DNA of 64,000 nucleotides, taken from positions 1-64,000 of the forward strand of contig WNNJ02002711.1 in NCBI GenBank assembly GCA_012934845.2, read 5' to 3'. The DNA comes from Pomphorhynchus laevis (taxonomy: Eukaryota; Acanthocephala; Palaeacanthocephala; Echinorhynchida; Pomphorhynchidae). The notes below the pieces were generated by a model. That model saw only the letters and a list, made by a program, of their open reading frames with translations. It was not told the origin of the DNA and searched no databases. Position numbers and translations under genes: made by a program. This document shows positions 53,495 through 63,469 of this stretch, one piece after another; the first letter of the stretch is position 1; every line of letters starts with the position of its first letter.

Positions 53495-54871
53495 GTGCGT
53501 CGCTTCACAATCTGAAAATTTTTCACATAGAGATTTGTTTCTCCTTTAGCAACACGAGATGATAGTTCTTTTTTAACCTTCGATAATTTTTTTTCGTTCT
53601 GATACATCAAGATCTTTCAGCAGTCGAATATTAGACCCTTTGAGACGGAACGAGTTTCTCAACATTAAGGTAGCATGAAGTTGGTTATGGAAGACAGCTT
53701 TGAGTAGTCGGGGTTTATTATTTAAAGCATTACGCTTACCTAGACGGAAAAGAGCGATAAGTTTAACTTTTTGGACTGTCTCAATGTCACAGGAGCCAAG
53801 TACATGTGCCAGAATAGACCTCAAACTCTGAATGTCGTCATTCAGTCGTGCTTGCGCATTCTCGAAGATAGACTCGGGCACATTAGCTAGAATAACTGAG
53901 CAACCTCTATTATATATCCGCTTATTTGAGATCACCCTATCGAGACCATCACAGGACACAGCAGATTGTGTATCTGTACATGCACGTAAGCTGGGTATTT
54001 GAGTATCCGTTTTAACAATATTCCGCAAGCTAGATAAGTCTGTCTGGGTATGTGAATCATGAGACTCTAAAGAACTTGATGGTGACATCAAGGTGACGTG
54101 TGCGTTGCCCGAGGAAACGCACTGACCATCTTTGTTTGAGATATTACGAAATGTCGCATTGTGAGCATTCGGCATCTTCGGTGTATCACTTTGTGAAATC
54201 GCTTCATCAGACAGAATATATTTCGAGACTTCGTCATACGGTCTTGACACTGAATTTGGAGTTGAATAGGAAGAACGCAAATATCCCCGCTTCCAAATAC
54301 GGGATGCTACAGGTCCATTGCTGCCTACATAAGCTCCAGTTGTCCGAGTTCGGTTGTCAATATGTAAAGAAAGATCGGCAGAAGGACGATCAACGACAAC
54401 GCATGTAATCATATCGTTCGTAGTCTGTGATACTTTAGGGACTGTATTATCAGCAATTTGTTGCAATTTGCGATCGCTTGTATTCTCATCAAGGGGAATA
54501 ACGCAGGCAGTCGTATCATCACCAACCCGCGCATCCACAGGAACTACATTTTTAAAAGGATGTTGAGCTTTGGAAGAGGATATTTTATCGTCCATGAGAA
54601 CGGTTCGACTTAGAGATTGGTTATGTGCTTCTTCAAATTCGACCAAACGTCTTCTCAAAATATTAAGCTCCTTCACAGCACAAAAGCCACATAAATAAGC
54701 ATCATCGGAATTCTTTTTTAACTTGCTCATACAAATAGTGGTCCAGGTGTCACACAAATCGTTCGAACACTGGACTTGGACAGATGTACACTCATCAATT
54801 ATGCTTGCGTTTAGAGATACGGTGTTTACATTTGACTTCTTAGCTTTAAGCTTCGATGTTTTTCGTGTCAT
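53407..54871 (-). CDS. LINE-C ORF1 with PHD-like finger, one frame change near the end
   Basis: Frame 54,871-53,573 gives 432 residues: basic start MTRKTSKLKAKKS, PHD-like finger VQCSNDLCDTWTTICMS with YLCGFC (about residues 33-66), a helical stretch (LNILRRRLVEFEEAHNQ), a long Ser/Thr/Asp-rich middle and the RNA-binding region (NRGCSVILANVPES, ALFRLGKRNALNNKPRLLKA). At an 8-A run (T run 53,587-53,594 on +) the family sequence continues in the next frame, 53,610-53,407 (KKELSSRVAKGE, YVKNFQIVKRRT), as judged from LINE-A, where RRREENGE and FQIVHTRP are in one frame. So one indel, a read error, or slippage at the A run explains the early stop. Confidence 0.9.
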
Positions 54872-55017
54872 TATGTGTTTTGTTCCGCTGGCAAGTTGTT
54901 TTGTAAATGTATGTTTATATATTGTGTGTTTAAGCTGTTTAAATTTTTTGTTCTAGTTGTTCTTTTTGTTTAAGTTGTTTAGAAATTATCTTGAACACTT
55001 ATAACTTTTTCTTGGTA

Positions 55018-55115
55018 ATCGTTCTTCTATAATCGTTCTTCTATAATCGTTCTTCTATAATCGTTCTTCTATAATCGTTCTTCTATAATCGTTCTTCTAT
55101 AATCCAAATCGTTCT
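55018..55115 (-). repeat. Tandem 14-bp array in the LINE-C 5' UTR
   Basis: TCGTTCTTCTATAA repeated about six times, then a spaced last copy (TCGTTCTTCTAATTAA). Tandem 5' UTR repeats are common in LINEs and may act as internal promoter modules (inference). The 5' UTRs of LINE-A and LINE-B also begin with short tandem repeats. Confidence 0.85.
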
Positions 55116-55339
55116 TCTAATTAATCTTTATTAATTGTATGTTTATAAGAATCCAAATAATCGTTTGTATGTTATTTTATTGTATGTTTATCAGAAACCA
55201 AATTTTTTTAACATGTTACATTTTTGTTAATATTAAATAAATAAATACATATTTTCTTAATAGAAAGATAACACAAGGCAACAGAACATAACTCAACACA
55301 TTAGCCAGTACTTAGACAACGTTCGATACACAGCAGAAC

Positions 55340-55931
55340 CATAATTGCTCATTTGTAGTCTTCCAAAACCTCCTACAAGCTGATGTCCAGAGGAATCAAA
55401 GCACTTCAACCAATCCAACTCGCCGCCTTACGACTGAACCACCCGGGGTCTGCCACCCCCCCCCCGAAGGATCCAATCGCGGCGGACGATACCAGGTAAG
55501 CGGGGCATGAGCAGCTTCAAGAACCTTAGCTTTTGCTCAGGGGGACGTCATATCGAAAAGAAGACTAATCCCGAGATAGCCCAGTTACCCCAAAGACGTA
55601 CCTGGGATTTCTCCCTTAATGACAGTTGCTGAGCCCGTTTCAGGGCCCATCTAGCTCTCTTCAGGATACGTTTAAGTCTATCCAGTTCAGCCTTAGCGGA
55701 CCAGTTCACGGTCAAAGAAAATCCCAGGTATCTGACTCGACTAGAAAAGACAGGGAGTGGTTCGTTGAGCAGTAAGGAGGATAGAGCAGAGAGTGCTAAT
55801 CTTTTAAGCTTTTTCTTCTTCGAAGGGGTGCCATGAAAAAAAATCACCTGCGATTTCGAGGAGTTTAAAATAAGGTTGGACTTGGGAAGCTGGTCTTTTA
55901 GGTTCCAACCGGGTAAGGATAGGGCAAACAT
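55340..55931 (-). pseudogene. LINE-D RT C-terminal part
   Basis: Frame 55,931-55,548: LKDQLPKSNLILNSSKSQVI, RVRYLGFSLTVNWSAKAELD, LKRARWALKRAQQLSLREKS, LWGNWAISGLVFFS; it continues toward 55,440 in another frame (AAEAQKL-, PRYRPP-type wording) with a C run (55,456-55,464) typical of slippage. Confidence 0.82.
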
Positions 55932-56900
55932 TGCTTCCCTTAATCCAGCTCAGTCTTCGTTTTGGAAGATATTCAAGAAGGAGAAATATGTCTGTTGGAA
56001 AGATAGAGCATTGGGTTGGATTGGTAGTAGAGGTGTTGATATAATTTAAGATGAGTCGCTATCATTACATAATTATGGAGCCACTCAATCTCCTCAGCCA
56101 ATCCCGCCTTGGGGGGACTTCAGGAGCAGGGACCCATCTGTCACAGATATCCTTAACTCCTGGGGATCTCCCGGGCACCTCAAAATCCGTCCCTCCACTT
56201 TCTTCTCGTGTCTGTCAGCTTTTGACAGCCGAACAAAGAAGTGAAGTGGCCCTCACAATGATATATGCCACCCTTCCGATGTGGCCGGCATCAATATTAG
56301 CCGGAGAATTTTTCTACCTAAAAGAAATCCGGTCTCCTGTCATAAAGACCTGCGGCCCATTTCGATTCAAAACTCGCTCATCTCAATTTACGAGAAAGCG
56401 CTTGCGCTTAAAACCCGCGGCCATTTAAGTAGGCGTAATTTAATCCCACCAGGTTTCCACTGGTTCGCCAAAGGTCAATCGGTTCATTCAGCTGTAGGTA
56501 AAGTGCATCAGTTCTGTCAAGAGAATATTCATTAACTTTCTGTGGCTGTTTTCCTTGACTTTTCTGCTGCATTTAACCGCATTTTCATTCCCTCTGTTAT
56601 CTCTTCTCTCAGATTCCTTGGGCTGCCTGCGAGAATTGTTAACAGGGTAGAGATACTGCTGTACACCAAGCGATTCTATTATGTAGACGACCCTGGTGCG
56701 CGTCAGTTCTATCCTATTACGGATGTGCCCCAAGGATCACCTCTTTCTCTATCTGGTTTCTTGCTGCTTCCATTGAACTCTTTAAAATATTTAAACGCGA
56801 ACAACGTCTAGTGGTATACGCTGATGACACCACGGCCCTGTTCTCTGAACGCAGGTGCAAAGATATAGTCTCGGACATCAGCCGTTTATTTTCAATGTCA
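55908..56900 (+). pseudogene. LINE-D linker and RT, inverted 5' part
   Basis: Linker words (AQSSFWKIFKKEKYVCW) at about 55,945-56,000, then frames 56,281-56,535 (KDLRPISIQNSLISIYEKAL; FAKGQSVHSAVGKVHQFCQ), 56,542-56,811 (VAVFLDFSAAFNRIFIPSVI, with Asn for the motif A Asp position FDR; TDVPQGSPLSLSGF) and VVYADDTTALFSERRCKDIV with intact YADD at 56,811-56,845. Several shifts. Confidence 0.85.
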
Positions 56901-57971
56901 TTTATGAACATAAATGCGATGTGGAGCGAATTGCGGAAATATAGATTAGTAACTAATGCTGTGGTCTCTAAATTTTCAAGACCCATATCATAGGATCCTT
57001 GGCATTAAGGTCGAAGCTACATGCATGCAGTTTTATCTGTATTGATATTAATACAGTTAGCCGTAGACCATTCAACATATTTATTATTGTCATTCTATAA
57101 GGTTGTTGAATTATATGATGCTCGAATTAAATCTAAATTTTCAAATCACCATAAAGAAAATTTTAATATGAAGTGTTTGGCAAATCATTTTTTAAATACA
57201 AAAAAATATCAATCCCAAAGCAGATCCTTAAAGGATAATAGCCACATTGATAAGATATCAATCATAACACTAATATTTTATGTGAGCCAAAATACCTTTC
57301 GTAAATGGATTCAGCTATACATCGAAATCTAACTCCAAAATCTATATTATTATATATCATAATAATATTTATGATGTATAGTATGTATTTTATATTGTAT
57401 TATTTGTATTTTATATTATAATATTGAATTCTATAATAATGACCATAACAATAACTAATAATCACTAAACTTCTGATACTTATTATTAATGACCAGAAAC
57501 CTGATAACCATTTCGTATACGTTTGCACCAATAAGAAGAAAGGCATACGCCACTGTGGTTCGGCAATGAGCTTAATACTACGATCAAGGAAAGAAATCGA
57601 TTGTGTTGAATTTCTCAACGCAACATTGTCATGATACATGAGTATAAAACTCTGCAATCTTTGAAACCAACTAAAACTATCAAAAAATATTTGAAGAGGA
57701 TATTGCTTCTGACATTAACAGGACTCCTAAATGTTTTTGAACATATGTTAGACATCGTCATACCCTACCTTCCACGATTAATCGTGTTCGTTTGGAATCC
57801 GACGATGTAGTTGACAAGAAGATCATAGTGAAAGCTCTTTCTAGCAGCTTGTAGTATCTCTACCTCGCAATCAAATATTGTCAAAGTAATATTAATCTTA
57901 TTTAATAGACTGTTGAGATTTGCTTTGATTTTATGATAACTACGATTAGAAATATATACATCCTGATCTGT
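56901..57971. other. No recognised feature
   Basis: A+T-rich. Plus-strand words NDQKPDNHFVYVC (about 57,500) do not continue into a known domain. Frames at 57,021-57,332 (+) and 57,400-57,657 (-) look like chance. Confidence 0.4.
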
Positions 57972-58216
57972 ATTTAAATTTTTTAAGAACTATTAGGTAT
58001 AGTTAAACGATAACAAAAATTATTTTAATATTTTGCTAATAACTACTAGCATCTTTAGAAAATTAACATTAATTAATATATTAATATATTAGCATCTTCA
58101 GAAAATTAACATATTAATTAAGTTAATTGTCTGAAGATGCTAGTAGTTACTAGCGAAATATCAAAATAAATTTTGTTGTCGTTTAAATATAACTAATAGT
58201 TCTTAAAAAATCAAAT
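57972..58216. repeat. 245-bp imperfect palindrome with hammerhead-like boxes
   Basis: Arms of about 104 bp (57,972-58,075 and 58,113-58,216), roughly 90% identical in inverted orientation, with a 37-bp AT loop. The right arm holds CTGAAGA (58,131-58,137), stem GCTAGTA/TACTAGC (58,139-58,145 and 58,148-58,154) and GAAA (58,155-58,158); the left arm has the mirror image with changes. Same family as the split hairpin at 805-1,566 and the motif at 9,298. Confidence 0.85.
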
Positions 58217-58507
58217 AACTACGATTTTACAATTTTAAATGAATTAGCAACTAATGATTATTATTAAAAAATTATACATCAGCTGGTAATCGATTGCTTG
58301 TTGGACTGTAAACCAAATATAAAAACAAATATAAAACATAAAAGGGGACAATCAGGTGTTAGTTGCACCAACATCGAAGTGCAAATTCAATGTTTGACGG
58401 AATACTTTGCTTTGATTATCAATATCCCCAGATGATAGTATATTCCATTCATTCACAGCACGGTCTCTAATATCCTGGGGATATCAATGTAGCTTTCGGC
58501 GATATTT
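58217..58507. other. No recognised feature
   Basis: A+T-rich, no frame or repeat recognised. Confidence 0.35.
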
Positions 58508-59062
58508 AAAAAGATTTATTTTTACGTGGCAAATGCGTGCCAATGTACGCTTAGATGAACACAACAAAAAAATAAGTCATGTGTCGAGAAAGTGGGAACG
58601 GAGGAGGTATTTGAATGTAATAAAGGAGGGAGCGCGGCGGACGTCGAGAGAACTGATTCCAGGCAAGTGGAGCGGCGACGAGGAAGGATCGGAGACCGTA
58701 GTTGTGAGAACGTAGAATAGGATGGAATGAATAGAACACAGCGACGAAGAGGAGAGGCGAGTGTCGTCTAAGAAAGGGTGGTTGATGAACAATGGGGAGC
58801 CGACAGCGATGAGACAAAAAGTGACAATAAGAAGACGGAATTGAATGGGGATGTTGAAGATGAGCCAGGCGAGTTGAGCAAGATGTGTGGATGTGTGGTC
58901 GAAGCGACGAAGACGTTGGAGCACTCGAACGGCGGAGTTGATGATGTGTTTTAGGGAAGGAGGAGACGAACGATGGCGAATTTCCAGTGTGAAGGAAATA
59001 TACTATTGTGGATGGACGAGTTAAACAACGTGGTGATGAAAGGGGATATCGATGATCATATC
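58508..59062 (-). mobile_element. LINE-A 3' fragment with internal deletion
   Basis: Tail and a damaged hairpin (GCGTGC-CAAT-GTACGC), ORF2 C-terminal codons to about 58,955 (FDHTSTHLAQLAW), then a jump of roughly 1 kb to RT-start codons (58,965-59,062; GACGAACGATGGCGAATTTC, GGATATCGATGATCATAT). It ends at the same LINE-A site as 60,706-60,787 and is followed by AT satellite in both cases. Confidence 0.8.
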
Positions 59063-59104
59063 ACTATTATATTATATCATGTAACTATTATATTATATCA
59101 GATA
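59063..59104. repeat. AT satellite patch
   Basis: CACTATTATATTATATCA twice. Same unit as the patches at 59,860-59,955, 60,655-60,706 and 60,788-60,876. Confidence 0.75.
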
Positions 59105-59855
59105 TGTTTGTAAACCAAACATATCTCCTCCCACTGTATATTTTGCCTCATCGATCATCCCCATAGTCCACAATCTCACTTTCTTAGGCTTCCATTTCGA
59201 TGATCACCTTTCCCTTAAACCCTTCGTCCATGACAAGGTCCGCTCATCTAACTTAATTCTCGGTGACATCCTCCGTATCCGCCCCCTTATCGACTTCCGT
59301 TCTTGCATGTCTCTTCTTTCATCGCTTCTTTTCCCTAAAATCGATTACTGCCTTAGCCTTTTCGCCAATTCTCCAAAATCCATCATCCTACCCCTACAAC
59401 GAATAATCAACACCGCCGTTCGAGTGCTCTTTCGTCTCCGTCGCTTCGACCACACATCCACATATTTTGCCCAACTCTCCTGGCCTACCATCCACATCCG
59501 TATAAAACTCCGCCTTCTCGTTACTTTTCGTCTCATCGCTGTCGGCTCCCCATCGTTCATCAACCTTCCTTTCTTAGACTATACTCGCCTCACCTCGCTA
59601 TCGCTTCGTTCCTGTCATACCCTCTTACTCCACGTTCCTAATTACTCCAGCAACTACGGTCACTGATCCTTCCTCGTCGCCGCTTCACTCGCCTGGAATC
59701 AACTCCCTCTCGACGTCCGCCGTGCCCCCTCCTTTATTACATTCAAACACCTCCTCCGTTCACACCTTATCTACACCTGATTCACAGTCTTGTTTTGTTG
59801 TGGACATGTAAGCGTGCGCTGGCACGCATTTGTCACGTTAAAATAAATCCTTTTT
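59105..59855 (+). mobile_element. LINE-A 3' fragment
   Basis: Plus-strand ORF2 C-terminal third (PNISPP, FLGFHFDDHLSLKPF, frame 59,307-59,666 with LPLQRIINTAVRVLFRLRRF) and the full 3' end with hairpin GCGTGC/GCACGC and tail. Very similar to 29,600-30,335. A stop (TGA, 59,664-59,666) and a 3-bp deletion near 59,515 are the main differences. Confidence 0.9.
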
Positions 59856-59954
59856 TATATAATATTAAGATATCATATTATATTATATCATATCATATTA
59901 TGTTATATCATATGATATTATATCAAATGATATTATATTATATCATACATATTA
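59856..59954. repeat. AT satellite patch
   Basis: ATATTATATCATATC/G units in loose array between a LINE-A 3' end and a LINE-B 3' end (tail to tail). Confidence 0.8.
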
Positions 59955-60655
59955 ATAATAATAATACAAATTTATTTAATGTGGCAAATGCGTACAAGCT
60001 GTACGCTTACAAGTCCACAAACAAAAATGAGAAAGTCAAGCAGTTAAATTGTTCAGATGGGATCGGATTTGTCGTTTGAAGCACTGCAGGGAAGTTGATT
60101 GGCGTATATGAATGGGCAGATGATTCCACGATAGAGGAGCAGCCACCAGGAAGGAGCGGAGTCCAAAGGAGGTAGAGTAGTTTGGGACATGTAAAAGAAA
60201 GGAATTACAGGAACGCAAGGAGCAGTAAACAGGACGAGAATTATCAAGAAAAGGAAGGTTGAGAAATGAAGGGGTATGAAAAGTTACAAGGTGGAAAGCA
60301 ACGATAAGAAGACGAATTTGAACACGACAATAAATTGTAGGCAAATCGAGAGAAGCAAGATGGTAGGATGTGTGATCAAAACGACGAAGACGGAGGAGAA
60401 TTCGGACAGCTGCGTTGACGATGCGTTGTAGGGGAAGAAGAGTGGATTTAGGTGAGTTGGAAAATAGACTAAGACAATAATCGAGTCTAGAAAAAAGGAG
60501 AGATGATATGAGAGTCATACAAGAAGGGAAATCGATCAATCTACGAACTTGACGGAGGTTGCGGAGTATCAAGGTAGATGAGCGTACTTTATCTCTAACG
60601 AAAGGTTTAAGTGAAAGTCGGTTGTCAAAATGGAAGCCTAGGAAAACGAGATTAT
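59955..60655 (-). mobile_element. LINE-B 3' fragment
   Basis: Tail ATTAATAATAATAATACAAA, hairpin GCGTAC/GTACGC and an uninterrupted C-terminal frame 60,572-60,036 (178 codons; LPLQRIVNAAVRILLRLRRF, ending SHLNNLTA). Truncated at the codons for LVFLGFHFD. Nearly identical to 23,500-24,105. Confidence 0.9.
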
Positions 60656-60705
60656 CATATCATATTATCTTATCATATATTATATATTATCATCTTATAT
60701 ATTAT
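60656..60705. repeat. AT satellite patch
   Basis: CATATCATATTATCTTATCA and related units separating LINE-B from a LINE-A internal fragment. Confidence 0.75.
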
Positions 60706-60787
60706 ATTTCCAGTGTGAAGGTAATATACGACTGCAGATGGACGAGTTAAACAAGGTGGTGAGGAAAGGGGATATTGATAAGCATAT
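60706..60787 (-). mobile_element. LINE-A internal fragment
   Basis: 82 bp from the RT start (TTTCCAGTGTGAAGGTAATA ... GGGGATATTGATAAGCATAT), matching 36,244-36,327. It has no 3' tail, so it did not arrive as a normal insertion. Flanked by AT satellite on both sides. Confidence 0.75.
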
Positions 60788-60926
60788 CACTTTTATATTA
60801 TATTATATCACTTTTATATTATATTATATCACTATTATAGTATTATATTATATCATAATATTATATTATATCACTATTTAGACTTCAATTACCTATTTAG
60901 ACTTCAATTACCTATTTAGACTCCAT
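60788..60926. repeat. AT satellite and 18-bp tandem repeat
   Basis: CACTTTTATATTATATTATAT units to about 60,876, then CTATTTAGACTTCAATTAC two and a half times (60,874-60,923). Confidence 0.85.
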
Positions 60927-61140
60927 GATTTCAAAAAGCATTGCTTCCCTTAATCCAGCTCATTCTTCGTTTTGGAAGATATTCAAGAAGGAGAAATTTG
61001 TCTGTTGGAAAGATAAAGCATTAGGTTGGATTGGTAGTAGAGGTGTTGATATTCATTTATTAATGCCAAACATTTTGAGCATTGGGTTGGATAAGTAGTA
61101 GAGGTGTTGATATAATTTAAGATAAGTCGCTATCTAATGC
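60927..61140 (+). mobile_element. LINE-D linker fragments
   Basis: 60,930-61,052 repeats the LINE-D linker (CATTGCTTCCCTTAATCCAG, TTTTGGAAGATATTCAAGAA) as at 55,928-56,040; 61,078-61,135 repeats part of it again (GCATTGGGTTGGAT, GAGGTGTTGATATAATTTAA). Neither has a 3' end. Confidence 0.75.
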
Positions 61141-61149
61141 TCTATGTGG

Positions 61150-62110
61150 GCTTTCCGCGCCAGCATCGTATAAGCTATACCAGGATTTTATAAATCGATG
61201 AAATTTCAAGGGTCCTGAGTTTAAGATCAAATGAAATACTTTTGACAGCAGGACCGAGCTTTTTTGCAAATCTAATCACTGCATTATAGGTCTCTAAGAT
61301 TTTTACAAAAGTGGAAAGGCTGTAGGAAAGGCGTAAAGAGTATGCGACTCTATAAGCGTGCGATAGAGTATTCGGAAACTACGAACATCTAAGGTCCCGA
61401 ACGTTTGATGATGTCGATAGTCGACGACAAGAGCAAGGGACTTTGGCAACATGTTGACTCATGTCGAGAGTTTTATTAGAGACTATCACCAAATCATCAA
61501 ATTTGTCAGTAGAGACGATATTGATGTTACCTATATGATGTGATGCATGAATAATTGAAGAACCAATCCGCATGTGTCTGTATTTACCAGTGTTATTCAA
61601 AAGTCCCTGAGAAGCGCACCATGTATTTATAGAATGAAGCCCCTAGAAGTGCATAATTTATTAATTCATTCATTTATTCATGTCAAACAATTCCTAATAA
61701 GAATCTTATACTGAATATCAAACACTTTTGAAAAATCAGTAAATAAAATATTAGTCTACTAAAGTCACCAATTGCAAACTCCGATTGCCATGTGATCTTA
61801 ATAGGTTGATGACTTAAACGGATTCTTTTGAAGCCATGTTGACTATCACTAATTACAAAAATCGATACAATTTAACGATCGACGACTGATCATACGCTCA
61901 AATACACAACAAAATGAATTCAATCTGACTTGTTTATAATCATCAATATTTAGCATATCGACTTTCTTGTGAAGAGATCTCACAATCAAGCGTTTTCACA
62001 CACGGAACCAAAGAAAAAGAGGCAATACTATTTTGTATAAAGCAGCATAGATAACATCTGCCAAATTGCGGAGGTATACTACTTATTGAGAATACGAAGA
62101 ATATGAATTA
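61150..62110 (-). pseudogene. CR1-like LINE RT relic (LINE-E type)
   Basis: Minus-strand frame 61,600-61,379 reads NNTGKYRHMRIGSS, IVSTDKFDDL-VIVSNKTLDM, the RT thumb region of CR1-like elements (compare KCKHMRI and DSYKDLGVWVTSNLS of LINE-C). Toward lower coordinates YRTLIESHTLYAF and, toward higher, LLTDFSKVFDI (motif A relic, about 61,700) are readable. Many breaks. Confidence 0.7.
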
Positions 62111-62119
62111 TTATATGAA

Positions 62120-63065
62120 TTATTATTTTTGATACTCCGCATGCTCTCATCTAGCTTTTGCATACGATCTAAAGATTTGGTCGATTATTAGAAGTTCTGC
62201 TGATCGAGTATCTTTACAAAATGATCTGAATTCTCTGTCTAATTCGCGTGTCTACTAGATTACGGTTAAATACTGAAAAATGTGTCCTTATGCAATTAGG
62301 TCGCCCGTCTGAAACTCTTATGTACTATACATTATCCTAAAGGAAGTGTCTCAACATAAAGATTTAGGTATTATTTTCCATCGATCTTTGAAAGCAAAGT
62401 TGAACACTTACTTCACCCTAGGTAAAGCTACTCGGGTATCATATTGTATAAAAAGCGCATTCATCACTTTAAGATGTCAAATGTTCAAGAGGTTATTCAT
62501 TCCCTCGTCGGGCCACACTTGAAATACTGCATTCAGGCTGGTGTTCCTGTCACCAAGAATATATTCCTAGGTAGGGATCGAGGCTCTGTGTTGGCTTAGG
62601 TGGTAATGAATATCATGTACGTCTTAGTCGTATTGGAATGTTGTCGGTACGTGAGAGATTTATAGCTCTAGATATTCTTTGTCTATGGCATATGTCGAAT
62701 AGTGCTGTGGGTTATCCCACTAATGTAACCACCAGTCGGGTAGGTAGGTTGCGGGGACATTAGAGTTTTGCATAAATCTCGATTTGGCAGATTAGCAAAA
62801 AAATTTAGACTGTCGAGGAGGAGAATTAACATTTAGAATTCGCTGCCCGATGAAGTCGTTGCTGCTCCAAGCTTTATCACGTTTAAAGCACGATGCTGCA
62901 AATGGATACGTGAACAATGTCGACATTCAACAGCTCTACTGAACTATCCTATTTAGCTACGATCCGTTGAATGACTATTTTTTCTTGTTTTTCTTTTTTT
63001 ATTCTTTTTTTTTATTTTTTTTGAATAGCCTTTTGCATCTGGCATGTATTTGAATAAATAAATTA
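62120..63065 (+). pseudogene. CR1-like LINE 3' third (LINE-E type)
   Basis: Motif C relic (SSFAYDLKIW-like, about 62,150), LRLNTEKCVLMQLGRPS (about 62,255-62,310), DLGIIFHRSLKAK, CNEYHVRLSRIGMLSVRERF (about 62,600-62,655), RFGRLAKKFRLSRRRIN and NSLPDEVVAAPSFITFKARC (about 62,840-62,890). The 3' UTR ends GCATCTGGCATGTATTTGAA TAAATAAATTATT, a tail like that of LINE-B with a reduced hairpin. Opposed to the relic at 61,150-62,110. Confidence 0.75.
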
Positions 63066-63089
63066 TTAGCCATTAAATTAACTTTTTTA

Positions 63090-63330
63090 GTTTTCATTGT
63101 TTTTGGTAATCTCCATAAACTCGCTAATTTCCGAAGACTCCCAGCATTACTAACCCTCAGATCTTACCTCATATCTAGCCGTACCGATCTCCTTGGACAT
63201 ATAATTGTATATCCATGGAATCGTTTAAGCAGACTGTCAGTTTAACTTCACTTAAACTATTCAAACGACGCTTTACTTCGAATTATGACTGATTGATTAT
63301 TACTTTTTTCTTTACATTTTAATATATAGT
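63090..63330 (+). pseudogene. CR1-like LINE C-terminal fragment
   Basis: Plus-strand words NFRRLPALLTLRSYLISSRT, WNRLSRLSV and LKLFKRRFTSN match the final RLRGH / WNxLP / FKRRL blocks of CR1-like ORF2. Short and decayed. Confidence 0.5.
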
Positions 63331-63469
63331 GTGAAACTTAAAGCTATGTTAGCCATTGTGTCGAAATTAATAATATCAAATATTCTGACATTATTATTAC
63401 TCGAATGTCAGGGAGCATAGCTCAGAAGACACCTTCACAAATTACAAAAAAAATAAGTAGAATAATAAA

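Larger units (their letters stand above)
50441..55250 (-). mobile_element. LINE-C, near-intact two-ORF CR1-like element
   Basis: About 4.8 kb. In element sense: 5' UTR with a 14-bp tandem array, ORF1 from 54,871, ORF2 53,494-50,528 (988 codons, intact), 3' UTR of about 65 bp and a (TAA)n tail (TTA repeats at 50,441-50,462 on +). The (TAA)n-type microsatellite tail is typical of CR1/L2-like elements. It is the only element here with an undamaged ORF2 and is the best candidate for present or recent activity. The 5' boundary near 55,250 is approximate and no target duplication was found. Confidence 0.92.
55340..56900 (-). mobile_element. LINE-D copy with inverted 5' part (twin priming)
   Basis: 55,340-55,906 is a minus-strand LINE-D 3' part, 55,908-56,895 a plus-strand LINE-D internal part. 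The inverted part ends at the RT words VSDISRLF, and the 3' part begins with NLKDQLPKSNLIL, the very next residues of the family. Together they make one RNA copy whose 5' portion was inserted backwards, the hallmark of twin priming. The outer end near 56,895 and the 3' end near 55,340 should mark the target site; I could not fix a duplication. Confidence 0.82.

Noticed and set aside
55018-55115. Short regular repeats that could suggest a CRISPR array
   Set aside because: Units are contiguous 14-mers without spacers, in a LINE 5' UTR of an animal genome; no cas genes.
57400-57657. 85-codon minus-strand frame
   Set aside because: No motif, no sibling copies, A+T-rich context.
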